64,000 nucleotides of DNA, taken from assembly GCF_001577835.2 (NCBI RefSeq), contig NC_029516.1:62931977-62995976 (forward strand). The letters are read 5' to 3'. Shown here piece by piece: positions 1 through 26,859 of the stretch. Origin of the DNA: Coturnix japonica (taxonomy: Eukaryota; Chordata; Aves; Galliformes; Phasianidae). A model generated the notes under the pieces. The model was not told where the DNA came from. It did no database searches and was given only the letters and a program-made list of their open reading frames with translations. Each line of letters begins with the position of its first letter. Position 1 is the stretch's first letter. A program made the position numbers and the translations under genes.

Positions 1-330
1 TTCCACTTTGTCAGAGGACAGAAATTCAGCCTGGAATTGGTGGAGGATAGGGAAAACCCTGCTCCACGTAGAAGTGATTGGATACTGACTTGTACCCTAA
101 GCTCACTTTGCTGTGCAGGAAGCCACTGCCAATCACACGCACACTAACAGCTGTGAAAAAAAACAGCATTTACACTTATTTTAGACCAATGTGGAGTCAG
201 TGATTAAATTCTACAAGAGGTGTATATTCAGGCCCTGAGTCTGGCTGCAGGAAGTCAGAGATAAGGAAAACAGATCCTCTGTCTTCAAGTTATGTGTACA
301 CGCATGAGTTTCCCCAGCCTCTCTATTGCT
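1..330. other. Intergenic, no feature seen
   Basis: Ordinary AT-moderate sequence with no coding frame resembling a known protein and no clear repeat. Human synteny would put the PACSIN2 promoter side beyond this edge, but nothing here resembles a PACSIN2 exon or a CpG island. Confidence 0.5.
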
Positions 331-705
331 TATAGAACCGCACAATCACAAAATGGACCAGGTTGGAAGGGACCTCAAGGATCATGAAGCTCCAACCCCC
401 CTGCCACAGGCAGGGCTGCCAACCTCCACATTTAATATTAGACCAGGCTGCCCAGCGTCCCATCCAACCTGGCCTTGAACACCTCCAGGGATGGAGCATC
501 CACAGCCTCTCTGGGCAGCCTGTTCTAGCACCTCACCACTCTGCTGGTTAAAAACCTCCCCCCTCCTGACATCCAACCTAAATCTTCCCTCCTTCAACTT
601 AAAACCATTTCCCCTTGTCCTGCTGTTATCTGCCCTTGTAAAGAGTTGACTCCCCTTCTGTTTATAGGCTCCCTTTAGGTACTGAAAGGCAGCAATGAGG
701 TCATC
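331..705 (-). repeat. CR1 LINE 3' fragment
   Basis: The left edge resembles the complement of a CR1 3' end (ggttggaagggacctcaagg). It is followed by the usual antisense CR1 text: a contracted hairpin-rich stretch, then gggcagcctgttctagcacc and ccatttccccttgtcctg. Element orientation is therefore minus. It carries only the 3' untranslated part and the end of the reverse transcriptase frame, so it is a typical 5'-truncated copy. Frames open across it are shadows and not host genes. Confidence 0.9.
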
Positions 706-3700
706 TCACAGCCTTATACATTTCACTTATGTATAAATATACATATAAATAAATATATGCACATATATATTTGTATATATATATTTGTATACATATCTAT
801 ATACATATATACACATATATATTTATAACAAATATAGCCCTCAGTCACACTGTAAAGGCAACAGCTATCTGGGGATTCATCTTCACAAGGGATTTGCAGT
901 GATTCTGCCTTCCTGAGAAACAGAGGGTGAACAGAAATGAACAATTTACACAGCACTTACTAGGAGGATTCAGACTTTAATACAGCTTGAGAAATAACAG
1001 TCGTGTTTTCCAACTTTTCATTTCAGCATCCCAAGAAGTTCTATAAAATTATTGTTTTAAAGACAAAAAGCAAAGGCAGATTAGTTAGAAAAAGAATATT
1101 CACCACAAGATCATTTACTTGAACATTTTAATTTAAGATCCCAAAGTTTCTTGAGGCACCACTTCAGGGAATACCATTTTCAAGCAGCTGAATATTGTCT
1201 TCTGGGTACAGGACATTTCCCATGGTTTTTATATTCAGGTGAAAAAATGGCTTACACACTTCTGGAAGCACATAAGGCAATAACAACAATGACAATTTGA
1301 AGAATACATTTGTAACTGTAAAATGTTTACCCCTTTTCCGAGTGTATCATTTGCAACGGCTAGCAAAATATTATCAAAGTTGTCACAGTCTACATTCTGG
1401 ATCAATGCTATTGATCTTCTTGTAAATTACTTCCATATCTGAAAGCAGAAATTGTCTGCACTGGAATTAATACATGCGCTGCTGCTTGATATGATTCATT
1501 TCTTATGGTAGCACAATGTAACGCATGTATACATACATATATGTATGTGGGCTCAGGGCCACATGCATTGCATACATGCACTTAAAAAACTGCTTGGAGA
1601 AAACTACTTCAGTAGGAAAGTACTATTTTTCAATTTCTAATTTACATTTTATCTTTAGGGATAGTCAATCATTATTTACTTTCTTGAAGTGAATTAAAAC
1701 AGATTTACGGTCTAATTATATCTACCACTAGTCATGCAACCTCCCAGCACGATGACACTATAATGATGCCTTAAATAACTTAATGATACTGTGAATCATA
1801 CTTTTAACATAATATTATTCATCTTGATTTTAGCATTTTCAGATATATATTTTCCCTATAAATATTAAGTTGTTCTTTGGATGCTTTCAGTTTGTGACTT
1901 CCTGGGAAAGACCGTCTCCAGCCTTTATCTTAGAAGAAAGGCTAACAGTTTACACAGCCCTACTGGTGGGCATGCAGTTCTGACCACAAGGGACAGGCCA
2001 AGAAGCTTTTGGAAAATAAATAAAGAAAGAAATGAATAGACAGATAGATAAATAAATAATCCTCCCTCCTTTTAGATGAGTATCCCATGGTTATTTTTAT
2101 TTTTAATGCCATCTATTTTTAAATGTGCTTCTTGTGTCCTCTGCTGTCCTCAGAAATTTCACATATCCTTTTAAGTAATAACATTTTCTCTCAGATTCTC
2201 TCAGAGCAAATTTGATTGCTCTTTCTTGGCTCTTGCTGTAACATTCTGGCATTCTCTTCAGCATCTTTAGCTAAAAAAAATACTAAGTGCTACATGTTTA
2301 CAGTTCTAAAGTAAACCCTGAACCATATTTTGATTCCAAACGTATTCCCATTAGTGGTCATTCATGCCAATCAATGACATGGAATTTTAGAATATTAAAT
2401 TTAACCCTACTCAGTGAATTAACTTTACTGCTTAACTGCCTGATTTTCATTGAACACAATTCATCTCACAGAAGACATGCTTGTTTGAAATACCCTTTAT
2501 TATCTCCTTGTTTTCCAAATTCGTGTCTTTGCTCGGTTTCATACTATCCTAAACTTTCCATTTCACAACAGTTGCCTATGATTATCTCAAACATGAATGA
2601 CATGCTTTTCAGGAGGTACAAAATTGGTGATTAATTAAAGCATAGAGGACTCTGTCAGTGATTATGTCATCAAAACATCTGGAAAAAATCTGGCTGCAGA
2701 CTACCCCGAGTATGGTGAGTTTCTTGAAACTCACCTCAGCTCTGATAGCTAACTTTTAAAGGCATTTTTAGAAAGTATTGCATTAAAAAAACCAAAGCAA
2801 CCAACAACCAAAAGTGTAATGCAAGCAACTTCCTACTAGTCAGTAAAAGCAGTCTTTCCGAGACAGCCATTTATCTTCCTATTTCCTCTTAATAATCAAA
2901 TGTTTTACCAAAATTATGACCAAAGGCAGCTTTTCTCAGCTCTACATATTTATCTTCTGCAAGGAACACAGGAACAAAGTTGTTGTTTCTTTGCTAAGGA
3001 ACTCTAGAGGTTCGCATAGCCAGCTAAGGACAGCAGTGTTACATTGTGATACCCACATACCAGAAGGCACAGTGTGCTTCCCACTGAACTGAAAGATCGG
3101 ATGAGCTATTTTTGTGCAGCAGGCACAAAATGAGAGCTACCTTCTGGTTATAGATCCACACATATAAACTGAAGAGTAACTACTTTGGACACAGCATCAG
3201 TTTATACTGACAGAATAAAGCTCCTTCCTTGATGACAGATAAATGAGCTCTGCCTGACACATTCTCCAGCTGAAGTGCAGCACATATCTCTTCTGTGAAA
3301 AGTCTACTGTTTTGCTGCATTTACAGCAGGAAGTGAATCCGGACAGGGACATTTTAGGCAGAAGTTCTATTGTAAAGCCAACAGCAACAAAATAGCTTTA
3401 GGGATAATACTGTTTCTTCTATTCTAGTTAAGTTCCTAAAGCCTCATAAAGAAGCTATTCTGTGGGAATCTTATTAATGCCATCCATGTCAAAGAATTAA
3501 TAGGGAGAAAGGTTAGTGCCCAGGAAGCAAGCCTCGGTATTCAATTCCAGCAATAAGCTCCTTCTACACTGATGCCATTGTAACAACTCCCATAGTTGTT
3601 TAGAGCCAGTCTATTTAATTCTTCATACAATACTGCCGTTATAGCAGAGACCACTTAAGCATATGAGCTGCAAGACTTAGAAGCCCATTTATTCGAGCTT

Positions 3701-6700
3701 TGCTCAGCAAGTTAGAACATTAGCCAAAGTGAGAACTTGGGAGTTTTTTTATTTCTCATTTATTTTGTTCCAGTGAGACCCAAAACAATTTCTTTATCCT
3801 ACAGTCAAATGTGCTTTGAGTATGATTGGCCTAGGGCCAAAGTTAGCTACTCAGAACCCATACTTAAACCCATTTAGCTGCTCTCAAACAGAGGTAAAAC
3901 AGCCTTTTCTCTTTTGGAAATTTAGGCTTCAGCAAAAAGAACCACCTTACATTCAAATGAAGGTATCCACACAATGTTTAACATTTCATATTGCACACAT
4001 TAACAGCAGACTTTACTTAACTCCCTTCAAATCCTACAGTAGACACCCCCCTCCCCCCCCCAAATATGGTTTACAGATCTGACTAATGACCTCAGTTCCA
4101 ACTGATAGATCATGCTACACATAGGCTGTTATCAGTTTACACACCACTTTGTAGCATTATTTCTACCCTGCTACAGCAGTAGATTTATTTAGGAAGCACT
4201 GGAGAGAAAAGTTCAAGATTTTATTGCCGAACATGAGACAAAATTTTCCTTCCCAGTTTTTCATCCTCACCAAATATTCACCTTTACCTTTTTAGGCCAC
4301 GCACAAACATCTCATGACATGATGTTCACATACTACCCTCCTCCTCCTGAAAGCTATGACTGCTTTTGTTTCCTTCTCACCCCTGTCTCACAGACTGTAG
4401 ACAAGTTGTTTCATGCACAGAACAAACTCTCAGCGACCACAGAACACAGTTCTTTCTTTACTCAAATTCCAGCAAAGAAGCAATGTATTTTTCAACAGAT
4501 CTTTCAGGGAAAAACAGATATCACATAACAATGTAGGTTCCTGCATTTTATTTTCATGAGAACATTCTACTTATCTATAGGAGGAGGCTTCAAGTTCTTT
4601 ATAGAAGAGGAAGACTTCCAGCTTGCTTCCAGTTGTTTTTTTTGTTTACTTGTTACTGATAATGAGAAAGGCGCTAATAATCATCTGGTATTTCATGCCA
4701 TTTCAGTTTTGTTCCCTAAGACTTCTCTTGCATACACAGTTTTTGCAATGTATTAAAAGTGATAACACAGTTAAGTCTTCGAACTTCAATGTCTACAAAG
4801 AGCCTGTTGGAAAAGAGCCTGCTATATCTAATCACTGGTCCATTGTGTTTAAAAAGAGAATGGGGTGAGATCAGGAAGATGGGGTCACTATGTCTGCAGT
4901 CTCTTTGACTTCTTGTTCTTTAAAGAATGCTGCATTATCCAATCCACATTTGTGTCTGCAGTATAAATTGCCAATAGATTGGTTAGACACAACAACTGTG
5001 TAAAATGCTATATCAACATTTGAAATCTAAATTCTATGTTTTTTATTACTACATAGTGAAAATTTCATATCAGAACTGTTGTTTTTTACCTCTTCCAATT
5101 GGTAATAGTACTGTTTTGATACTGAGGCAGTAATGATAACTTTTGAAATATCTAGCAGATATTTCATCCTCACATAAGGCGTTTGAAATCTCCTTTCCCA
5201 CTACTACAAGTGGCCAGAGAGAAGCATTTGCCTGTTCCAAATTGATAGCTCTGCTACAAAAATATTGTCTGCATAAAATACTGCTCCTGAAATGTGTGAA
5301 TGAAATAGAAATGAGACAGAAATCCTTACATCTGAAGGCTATAGTAAGAATTTGTTCTAATTTAATAACAATTGTTCTGAAGTCAGGTCTGGAAGGGATG
5401 CGCTATTATACTGATTAATAAGAATGCAAGCTCAAATGAGTTGGCCCTTTCCAAGACATTAGAAATCTTCTATCAATTAAATGAGAATATTCAATATTGG
5501 TAAAATATTAAGTCTTGTCATTCCTATTCTGTATGTCTTGCCAATGTCCTCGAGGCCACGATTCAACTCATTAACTAGCAGCAAAGACACTATTGCCAAC
5601 ACAGTGTACCACGTACATTCAAGTTTGGAAGAACATTATTTTGAAATTATAACCAGTTTTGGTTCACTGTGAAATCACAACTGAGTTCTCTACAACCTTC
5701 TACACCAATAAATGCTAATAAACTGGACTTGATCTTACCTTCATGCTAAGCTTTCCCAAAAGGCAGACTGCAGGTCCTGCAGCTAGCATAGTATGTACTG
5801 CGTCTGCACGCTTAAAAAGCTATAATACAGTCAAGTTTTTCAGCAGAATCAGCATTTCTCAATATACCTCTTCCCTATGGAGTCCCATCAGTGTAGGCTT
5901 CACAAACAGGAAAAAGATAAAGGGGAAGAGTAATCATTCTGTTGTAGCCTCACTTGCAAGTGCTACTGTTATAAGAAGACCAAAGTGACATCTTTTGCCC
6001 AGGCTACTGGAGAAATGAGTTAAAAGCAGTGGAAAGTAAAGTGAGAGAAAGCTATTTTCCTTCTAACCAAGCATCCTTGTTGCAATACCTGCAAGAAATA
6101 CAACCATACTACAGAATACTACAGCCTATTATTTCCTAAGGTTGTCGCATTGTTACATTCTTTGTAGCAACGGCCAACTTGGGCTAAAGCAGGAAATGTC
6201 TGCCCATAAAATATCACGTCATTAACACAACACATAATATCTGACTGTACATCTACTTACAAGTGGCTTACTTGCCGAGGTTCAAGTATTAAAGCAAAAC
6301 TCATACTCAGGAATTAAAAAAGAATGAAACACACCAAACCTAACAGCTACGAGACCTGGGATTTAGAGGAGCTTCACTTCACAATAATATTAACTTTTTC
6401 TTTACCTTACTTCATGAGCCAAGTTGAATATGCTTTTGTGTAAAGGCCAGCGAGAAGATTCATTAAGTCTAGTGACCAGACAATCAGCTATATTTTGGTC
6501 TTTATTTCAAAGGAAGAGCCAAGATTAATGAAGATAGAGATTATACTTGGAGTGACCAATTCAGTCCACGTATTTCATTCTTTATTGCAAGGATGAATCT
6601 CAGATCATGTTTAAGGGCATTGGGAGAGGCTAGGTTTACAATGCACTCATGCAGCCCCGCCACACAGAAAGGTGAAAAGCATTTCACTTGCTGTGACAGG

Positions 6701-7610
6701 GAGAAATTGAGTATTACTGCCTTAGTGATAGCCAGGTTAGGGTTTATTACAGGTACACAGATATTCGTAACTTTAAGCATCCTTTTGTCTTTCTCTCAAA
6801 AGAGAAAAGGGGGAGTGGGGGACAACTGAGGAGGGAGAAAAAATGATGAAAAAAAGATTATCAGAGCTGCACATCAAGATGATATTATAAGTTACAGCTC
6901 AGCAACTGGCGGACACACAAGTGAAAGTAGCCACTGATAGACCCAGCTAGTTAATTTACATACTATGCTGTTAGAAGACCAAAATACCTATTTTTAACTT
7001 TTGCTCTATACGTTTTGGCATCTAATCGTCACAACTTTTGGTATCAGACCTAGAAATAGTTTATCACATGCAACAATATTTTTGTGGTAGCACATACAAA
7101 ACATACAAAAAGTCACGGAAGTACTTATACATGTAAATACACAAAGAAATTGTAGTGCAAGATTTACATCCAGTCAATTTAGAGCCATTCTCAAGCAATG
7201 AGATTTATTACAGTATATAAATATTCTGCCTGATTTTCCAAAGACGAATTACCTTACAGTAAAAACTAATGGCTAGCCAAATAATGCATCAAAAACTACC
7301 TGAAACATTCCCTGTTTACATGAATACTTTCTACTTTTAAAGAATTATCAGCTCAAAAATATTTAAAGGCAAAACAAAACTAAACAAAAAACCCAAAGCA
7401 AAAAAACAGACAAAAAGCCCTGCATGTAAAGATTACTTTTCCAGTACTTAAGACTGGTTGTAAATAATTAGCCACTTTAATTGACAATAGCCTCAACTCC
7501 ATATACTGCTGTTTCCTCTTGTTACCTTCTTTTCCAAGCAAGAAGCTTAACCACTATTGTGACAATATCGATGCTCACCACTACCACTCTTACCCATAAT
7601 CTGTATCTCT
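706..7610. other. Long AT-rich intergenic stretch
   Basis: About 6.9 kb lying downstream of TTLL1. Only short open frames occur, none resembling a known protein, and there is no CpG island. Simple sequence includes the TA-rich tract near 720-830, a gata/aaat-rich tract near 2015-2060 and a C-run near 4046-4062. The right part may belong to a long TTLL1 3' UTR: further TTTATT words (AATAAA on the minus strand) occur, for example at 7204-7209. Confidence 0.55.
722..834. repeat. TA/CATA-rich microsatellite
   Basis: An irregular run of TATA, CATA and TATATT units follows directly on the CR1 fragment. It is low-complexity DNA. The minus-strand frame it opens (rich in Tyr, Ile and Met) is an artefact of the repeat. 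Confidence 0.85.
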
Positions 7611-7616
7611 TTTATT
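7611..7616 (-). terminator. TTLL1: Candidate TTLL1 polyadenylation signal
   Basis: TTTATT on the plus strand reads AATAAA in the TTLL1 direction, about 460 bases past the stop codon. It is the first canonical hexamer I noticed downstream. Others lie further on (for example 7204-7209), so the 3' UTR may be longer. Confidence 0.4.
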
Positions 7617-8076
7617 ACAGGAATGTAGAGATGAGCTACTAGAGAAAATAACTAATAGTAGACTTCTTGTTGCTCTGTATATCAGAACAGTTTTAAATGT
7701 CATCTTTATAAAGAAACCTCATAATAATTACTGAGAGAATACTGGCTTCTCCATGGTCTGAACAGAGATGCTTCTAAGAATTTAGAATTCATTGCTTTCA
7801 GAGAACTATTGCAAGCACAAATATTCTTGTATTAAATTAATTACATATATTATACATTTTAAGTATATGTACATGCATGTGTATGATTATTATAATTGGC
7901 AAGTCAGTGCATGTATTATAAAGATCCTGTATTTGGAGTGCTCATTTCACTTATTTTCAAAGGCTGTACTGTTTTCTTTGATTGCTTCCCTCATACAACA
8001 CAGCAAAATAGAGAAATCTGTTCATGAACACGTTTTTCCCGTGATGCTGTCAACAGGGAGCTGTTCTGCTTAATCA

Positions 8077-22915
<14,839 letters not shown>

Positions 22916-23318
22916 TCAACCTGTTAGTAAAGAACAGAGTAAGGCTGTGAGGGTGAAAACATGAGGTGAAAAAAAAACAATCTAGAATAGTCAAAGAGGA
23001 AAAAAAAATGGCACCTGGAGAGCAATTTAACTTAAGTATGAATAAAGAAATAAACCAATTGGAAAAGCCATAGAAAAGAACATCCTAGGTTCAGACTGAG
23101 CTTACGTTTGTCATCTGGACAGCTTCAAACAAGAAAACTAGTTACAAGGATCTTTCCCCACCCAATTCAAGTTTTATGAATGGGCACACAGCTCGAGTCT
23201 CTTCTTAAACAAGTCAGTGACAGAAATCATCAGCATAAACTCACCAGGTAATATTTATTGAAAAACAAACAAATGCAATCATAGAGCACAGACAGTTTTG
23301 TACTTCTAATCAAGACTG

Positions 23319-23971
23319 GTATCACAGAAGTATAGGGGTTGTAAGAGACCTCTGGAGATCATCAAGTCCAAACCCTGCTAAAGCAGATTCCCTACAGTAA
23401 GTGGCAAAGCATTTGGGCTGGTTCTGAATATCTTCAGGGAAGTAGACCCCACAGACTCTCTAGGCAGTTTGTTCCAGTGCTCTATGATCCTCACAGTAAA
23501 GAAGCTTTTCCTCACATTCAGAAGGAACTTCTGATGTTTCAGTTTGTACCCATTATCCCTTGTCCTGTCACTGGGTACCACTGAAAAGAGCATGGCCTGA
23601 TCCCTTATTTTAGAGAATTATAAGCATTGATCAGATCCTCTCTCAGTCTTGTCCAGACTTTCAGTCTCTCCTAATCTGGGAGATGCTCCAGGCCCCTTAT
23701 CATCTTTATGACCCTCTTCTGGACTTCTCTAGAAGTTTCATGCCTTTTCTGAATGGAGAAGCTCAGAACTAGAATCAGTACTCCACATATGGCCTCATCA
23801 AGGGCAGAGTAGAGAAGAAGGATCACCTCCTGACCTCCTGGCCATGCTCTTTTTTATGTACCCCAGGATGCCATTGGCCTTCTTGGCCACAAGGGCTCAC
23901 TGCTGCTCATAACCTACCTGTTGTCCACCAGGACATCCAGATCCTTCCCCATGGGGCTCCTTTCCAGCAGG
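23319..23971 (-). repeat. CR1 LINE 3' fragment in TTLL1 intron 1
   Basis: Antisense CR1 text starts with atcacagaagtataggggtt and continues through ccctgctaaagcagattccc, catggcctgatccc, and cttctctagaagtttcatgc-type sequence. The minus-strand frame reads a CR1-like end of the reverse transcriptase. It is 5'-truncated and diverged. Confidence 0.88.
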
Positions 23972-24061
23972 TAAACGTATATACATATAAACATTTCCTC
24001 TGTTTGCTTTGGGTAGGAGTGTTCACATGGATTACCTCACTCACCAACTGTAAACCACAAT

Positions 24062-24125
24062 ACAAGGGCTGCTCTGAAAGTAACGCCTCCTATTTTATGA
24101 TGTTGGCCCACAACCCCAGAGAAAA
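24062..24125 (+). mobile_element. Solo left end of a galluhop-like mariner
   Basis: The stretch gggctgctctgaaagtaacg followed by cctcctattttatgatgttg matches the left terminus and subterminal sequence of galluhop-type elements. The similarity fades after about 60 bases and no right end was found before the next CR1, so this is a fragment. Confidence 0.7.
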
Positions 24126-24469
24126 ATCCACTGCGCATTCCATGAAGAATCACAATTTGCAATTCTCTTAAGGAGAGAACCAAAGTAACATCACCAACTT
24201 TTTGTTGTCTCACTGTATTTCACATAGCGATGATTCCTCCTCTCCACTGATGCGAGAGGATATGGTGGTACCATTAAACACTTGAGAGCAGAATTTCCCA
24301 GACCTAAGACCTAACAAGCTGCATTTCAATTTCTGACACCTAGATGTCGCTTTCTACTTTAGATCTCTGACTCCTCCATGCCAGCCTTTCAGCGCTGTTA
24401 GGTCAGAAGGCCTCAGGACTTCCCTAGCCCAGTGCCTGTGCCAAGGAGAGCGAGTTGTATCAGAGCTTA

Positions 24470-24800
24470 ATCTAGTCACATTTGGAAAATGCCCACAGAC
24501 AGAGGCAGCACAGCTGCCCTGGGTGCCCTTTTTCACTGCTCAACAATACTCATGGGAAAAACAGTTTTCCATGCAGTCAGACTGAACCTCTCATTTTAGC
24601 TTATTCCCGTTGTTTCCCATCTTCCCATCCTTCACCATCACAGTCTGGCTATGTCACCTCAAAAACTTCCTCACACTAGGTAAAGGAAGGAAGGCAAGAG
24701 CAGCCTCTTCTCCAGGCCAAAGCAGCACAGCTCTCCTAGCTTCTCATTACAGGACAAGTGCTCCAACCTCCTTGGCAGCCCTCCTCTGAACTCATTTCAG
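24470..24800 (-). repeat. CR1 fragment, older copy
   Basis: Diverged antisense CR1 sequence is recognisable from the order of its landmarks: ctgccctgggtgccc, then gtttcccatcttccc, then cctcttctccaggccaaagc, then ctccttggcagccctcct. It directly abuts another CR1 whose 3' end begins at 24803. Confidence 0.75.
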
Positions 24801-24802
24801 TG

Positions 24803-25490
24803 TCATAGAACCATAGAATCACTGAGGTTGGAGAAGGCCTCTAAGATCATTTGTCAGCTCATCACCTGCATGCCCACTAAACCACGTCCCTCATCTGCAC
24901 ATTTCTTGAACACCTCCAGCAATGGGGTGCCAACCACATCCATGGGCAACCTATCCCAATACCTCACCACACTTTCGGAGAACAAGTTTTTCCTAATAGC
25001 CAAGCTGAAAATCCCCTGGTGTAACTGAAGTCCATTACTTCTGGTCCTATTGCAGTTACCTGGGAGAAGAGGCTGAACCCCACTTTGCTACAGGGAGGTC
25101 TAGAGAGCTACAGAGAGATAAGGTCTCCCCTGAGCTTCCTCTTCTCCAAACAACCACATTTCCCTCAGCCACTCCTCATATATATCAGACCCTTCACTGA
25201 CTTTATTGTCCTTCTCTGGGCACATTCCAGGACCTCGATGTCTTTCTTGCAGTCAGAGGTGCAAAACTGAACACCGCACTTCAGATACCACCTCACCAGT
25301 GCTGAGTACAGAGAGACAATTACTTCCCTGCTCCTGCTGGCTGCGCTATTTCCAACCCGCACGAGACTATTACTATTACTATTACCCCCAGGCAGAACAA
25401 CACTCCCTTTCCACTTGGCATCATCTGCAAACTTAACAAGGGTGCACTCAATCCCCTTTTCCAGATCATCAATAAAGATGTTTATTTATT
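24803..25490 (-). repeat. CR1 LINE 3' fragment with ATT/ACT run
   Basis: It begins with tcatagaaccatagaatcac, the complement of a CR1 3' end, and continues through cacatttcttgaacacctcc, cctcaccagtgctgagtaca and ccagatcatcaataaagatg. A short (TAC/TAT)-type trinucleotide run at about 25367-25386 interrupts it. It is in the same direction as TTLL1, in intron 1. Confidence 0.9.
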
Positions 25491-26640
25491 AGCTTATCCA
25501 CATTTGTCTTGTTCAGTTACTTATGTCCACCCTCAAGTACTGTGTTACATCATTGCCCCTTTTGTTCAAGAAAAATAGCAAAGTCTAGAAGATGGAAATG
25601 CACAAAAGAACAAGCCAAGTACCTGCAACTGCTACTTCTCCGAGGGAGAAGCTGAAACTTTTCTGACAGAAATAACATAAGTTACCAGTTAATACCGGTA
25701 AAGTCAGCTCTCATAATCAGTTTCAGTATAGCTATTTAGTCCTTCTGCAGTTCGTTCCACAACTTATAAAAAAATTGCAGCCTATTGACTTTTCATAGTT
25801 ATCCTTCACAGAAATATGCTACAGAAAAGTGCTGATTCAGAAGCAAATGTCTGAGCCAAAAGCACACTCTTCAGCACATGCATCTCCAATACAAAAGCTG
25901 CCATGCAAGGAAGTGGGAGAGAGTAAAGTGTCACTCACATATAACATCATCTACTTTTCCCCCCATGTAGAATTTTTCATCAAAAAGTCAAATGCATTAG
26001 TTACTCATCTTTGCTAGTGACATAATTAATACACTTTCTGCAGCTAAGACAGTGGACTGACATTCAAAGGGTCTTCAAGCTTCCAGGACTGGATGTTGAG
26101 ATGTACAGCTGTTACAAAGTCAGTACCTCTGCGGTTTCTCTCCTCCTGAGAGCCACAATCCATTATACAGGGCTCCCACTTCTTCTTGCCTAACCTTAGT
26201 CAACAAACTCCACCAGGCAGATACTACTGCCTATTAGGCTTTGATTTTGGAGAGTTTTAGGCATGCCTATTTTCATTCATATTTGTAAACACGAGGAAGC
26301 GTTATTCACAAGGATTCAGTTATTTGACCCAAAGCATTCATGAATTAAAGTTTAATGACTTTATGCTATTTAAATACTAAAACCCACAGACAAGAATGCA
26401 TAAAACATAACAACATATTAATGCAAGAAGGTGTTCTCAACAGCAGGGGCAGGTTTTGCCCCAGCCCTTCTCGGCGAACTCCGAGAGCAAGCCTGCAAGG
26501 AGAGCCTCAGGAGACAGCAACCTGCCGTCCATCCCACAACAACGGTCACGAGACACAACCTATCGCGACACATGCCAAAGAGAAAAAAGCTCTGCCCTCA
26601 CCTGCGCCAGCCGCGCCCGACTCCTCCCTTTCCGGCGCCG

Positions 26641-26652
26641 CTCCATAGCAAC
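26641..26652 (-). promoter_or_regulatory. X-box-like RFX site
   Basis: On the minus strand this reads GTTGCTATGGAG, matching the left half and spacer of the RFX X-box (GTTGCCATGGCAAC). The right half is degenerate. Confidence 0.5.
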
Positions 26653-26706
26653 CGGGACGCTCAGGGGGCGGGACTTCCGTTGCGCTGGCGGCAAAGGCGC
26701 AGCTCT

Positions 26707-26720
26707 GTTGCTAGGGAGAC
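26707..26720 (+). promoter_or_regulatory. X-box-like RFX site, full pattern
   Basis: GTTGCTAGGGAGAC fits the ciliary X-box pattern RYYNYY, a two-base spacer, then RRNRAC at every position. It lies about 105 bases upstream of the inferred TTLL1 first donor. Confidence 0.6.
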
Positions 26721-26859
26721 ACGCGGCTCGGTGGGGGGTCGGCGGCCATCTTGTGTCCTCACCGGGAGGGCCGAGCCCAGCCCAGCCGAGCCGAGCCGAG
26801 CCGAGCGGAGGAGGCGCTTGGGAACCTGTCTGAGTTGCGGCCCTTTGAACATTGAAGGT

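Larger units (their letters stand above)
26602..26720 (-). other. TTLL1: Inferred TTLL1 non-coding first exon
   Basis: A strong donor, CAG followed by gtgagg in the TTLL1 direction (26601-26596), lies in the only CpG-rich sequence upstream of the coding exons. The 3' boundary at 26602 is well supported by the motif. The 5' boundary is a guess, because no transcript is available. Confidence 0.5.
26610..26850. promoter_or_regulatory. TTLL1: CpG island promoter of TTLL1
   Basis: GC and CpG content rise abruptly between AT-rich flanks. The island holds two RFX/X-box-like elements (26641-26652 and 26707-26720), a YY1-like element (ggccatcttg at 26744-26753) and a short run of gccga repeats (about 26784-26805). 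TTLL1 reads leftward from it; rightward transcription is possible but unsupported. Confidence 0.75.

Noticed and set aside
1-8000. PACSIN2 exons expected from synteny
   Set aside because: I looked for F-BAR or SH3 coding stretches on the minus strand and for a CpG-island promoter, and found none. The gene must lie beyond the left edge.
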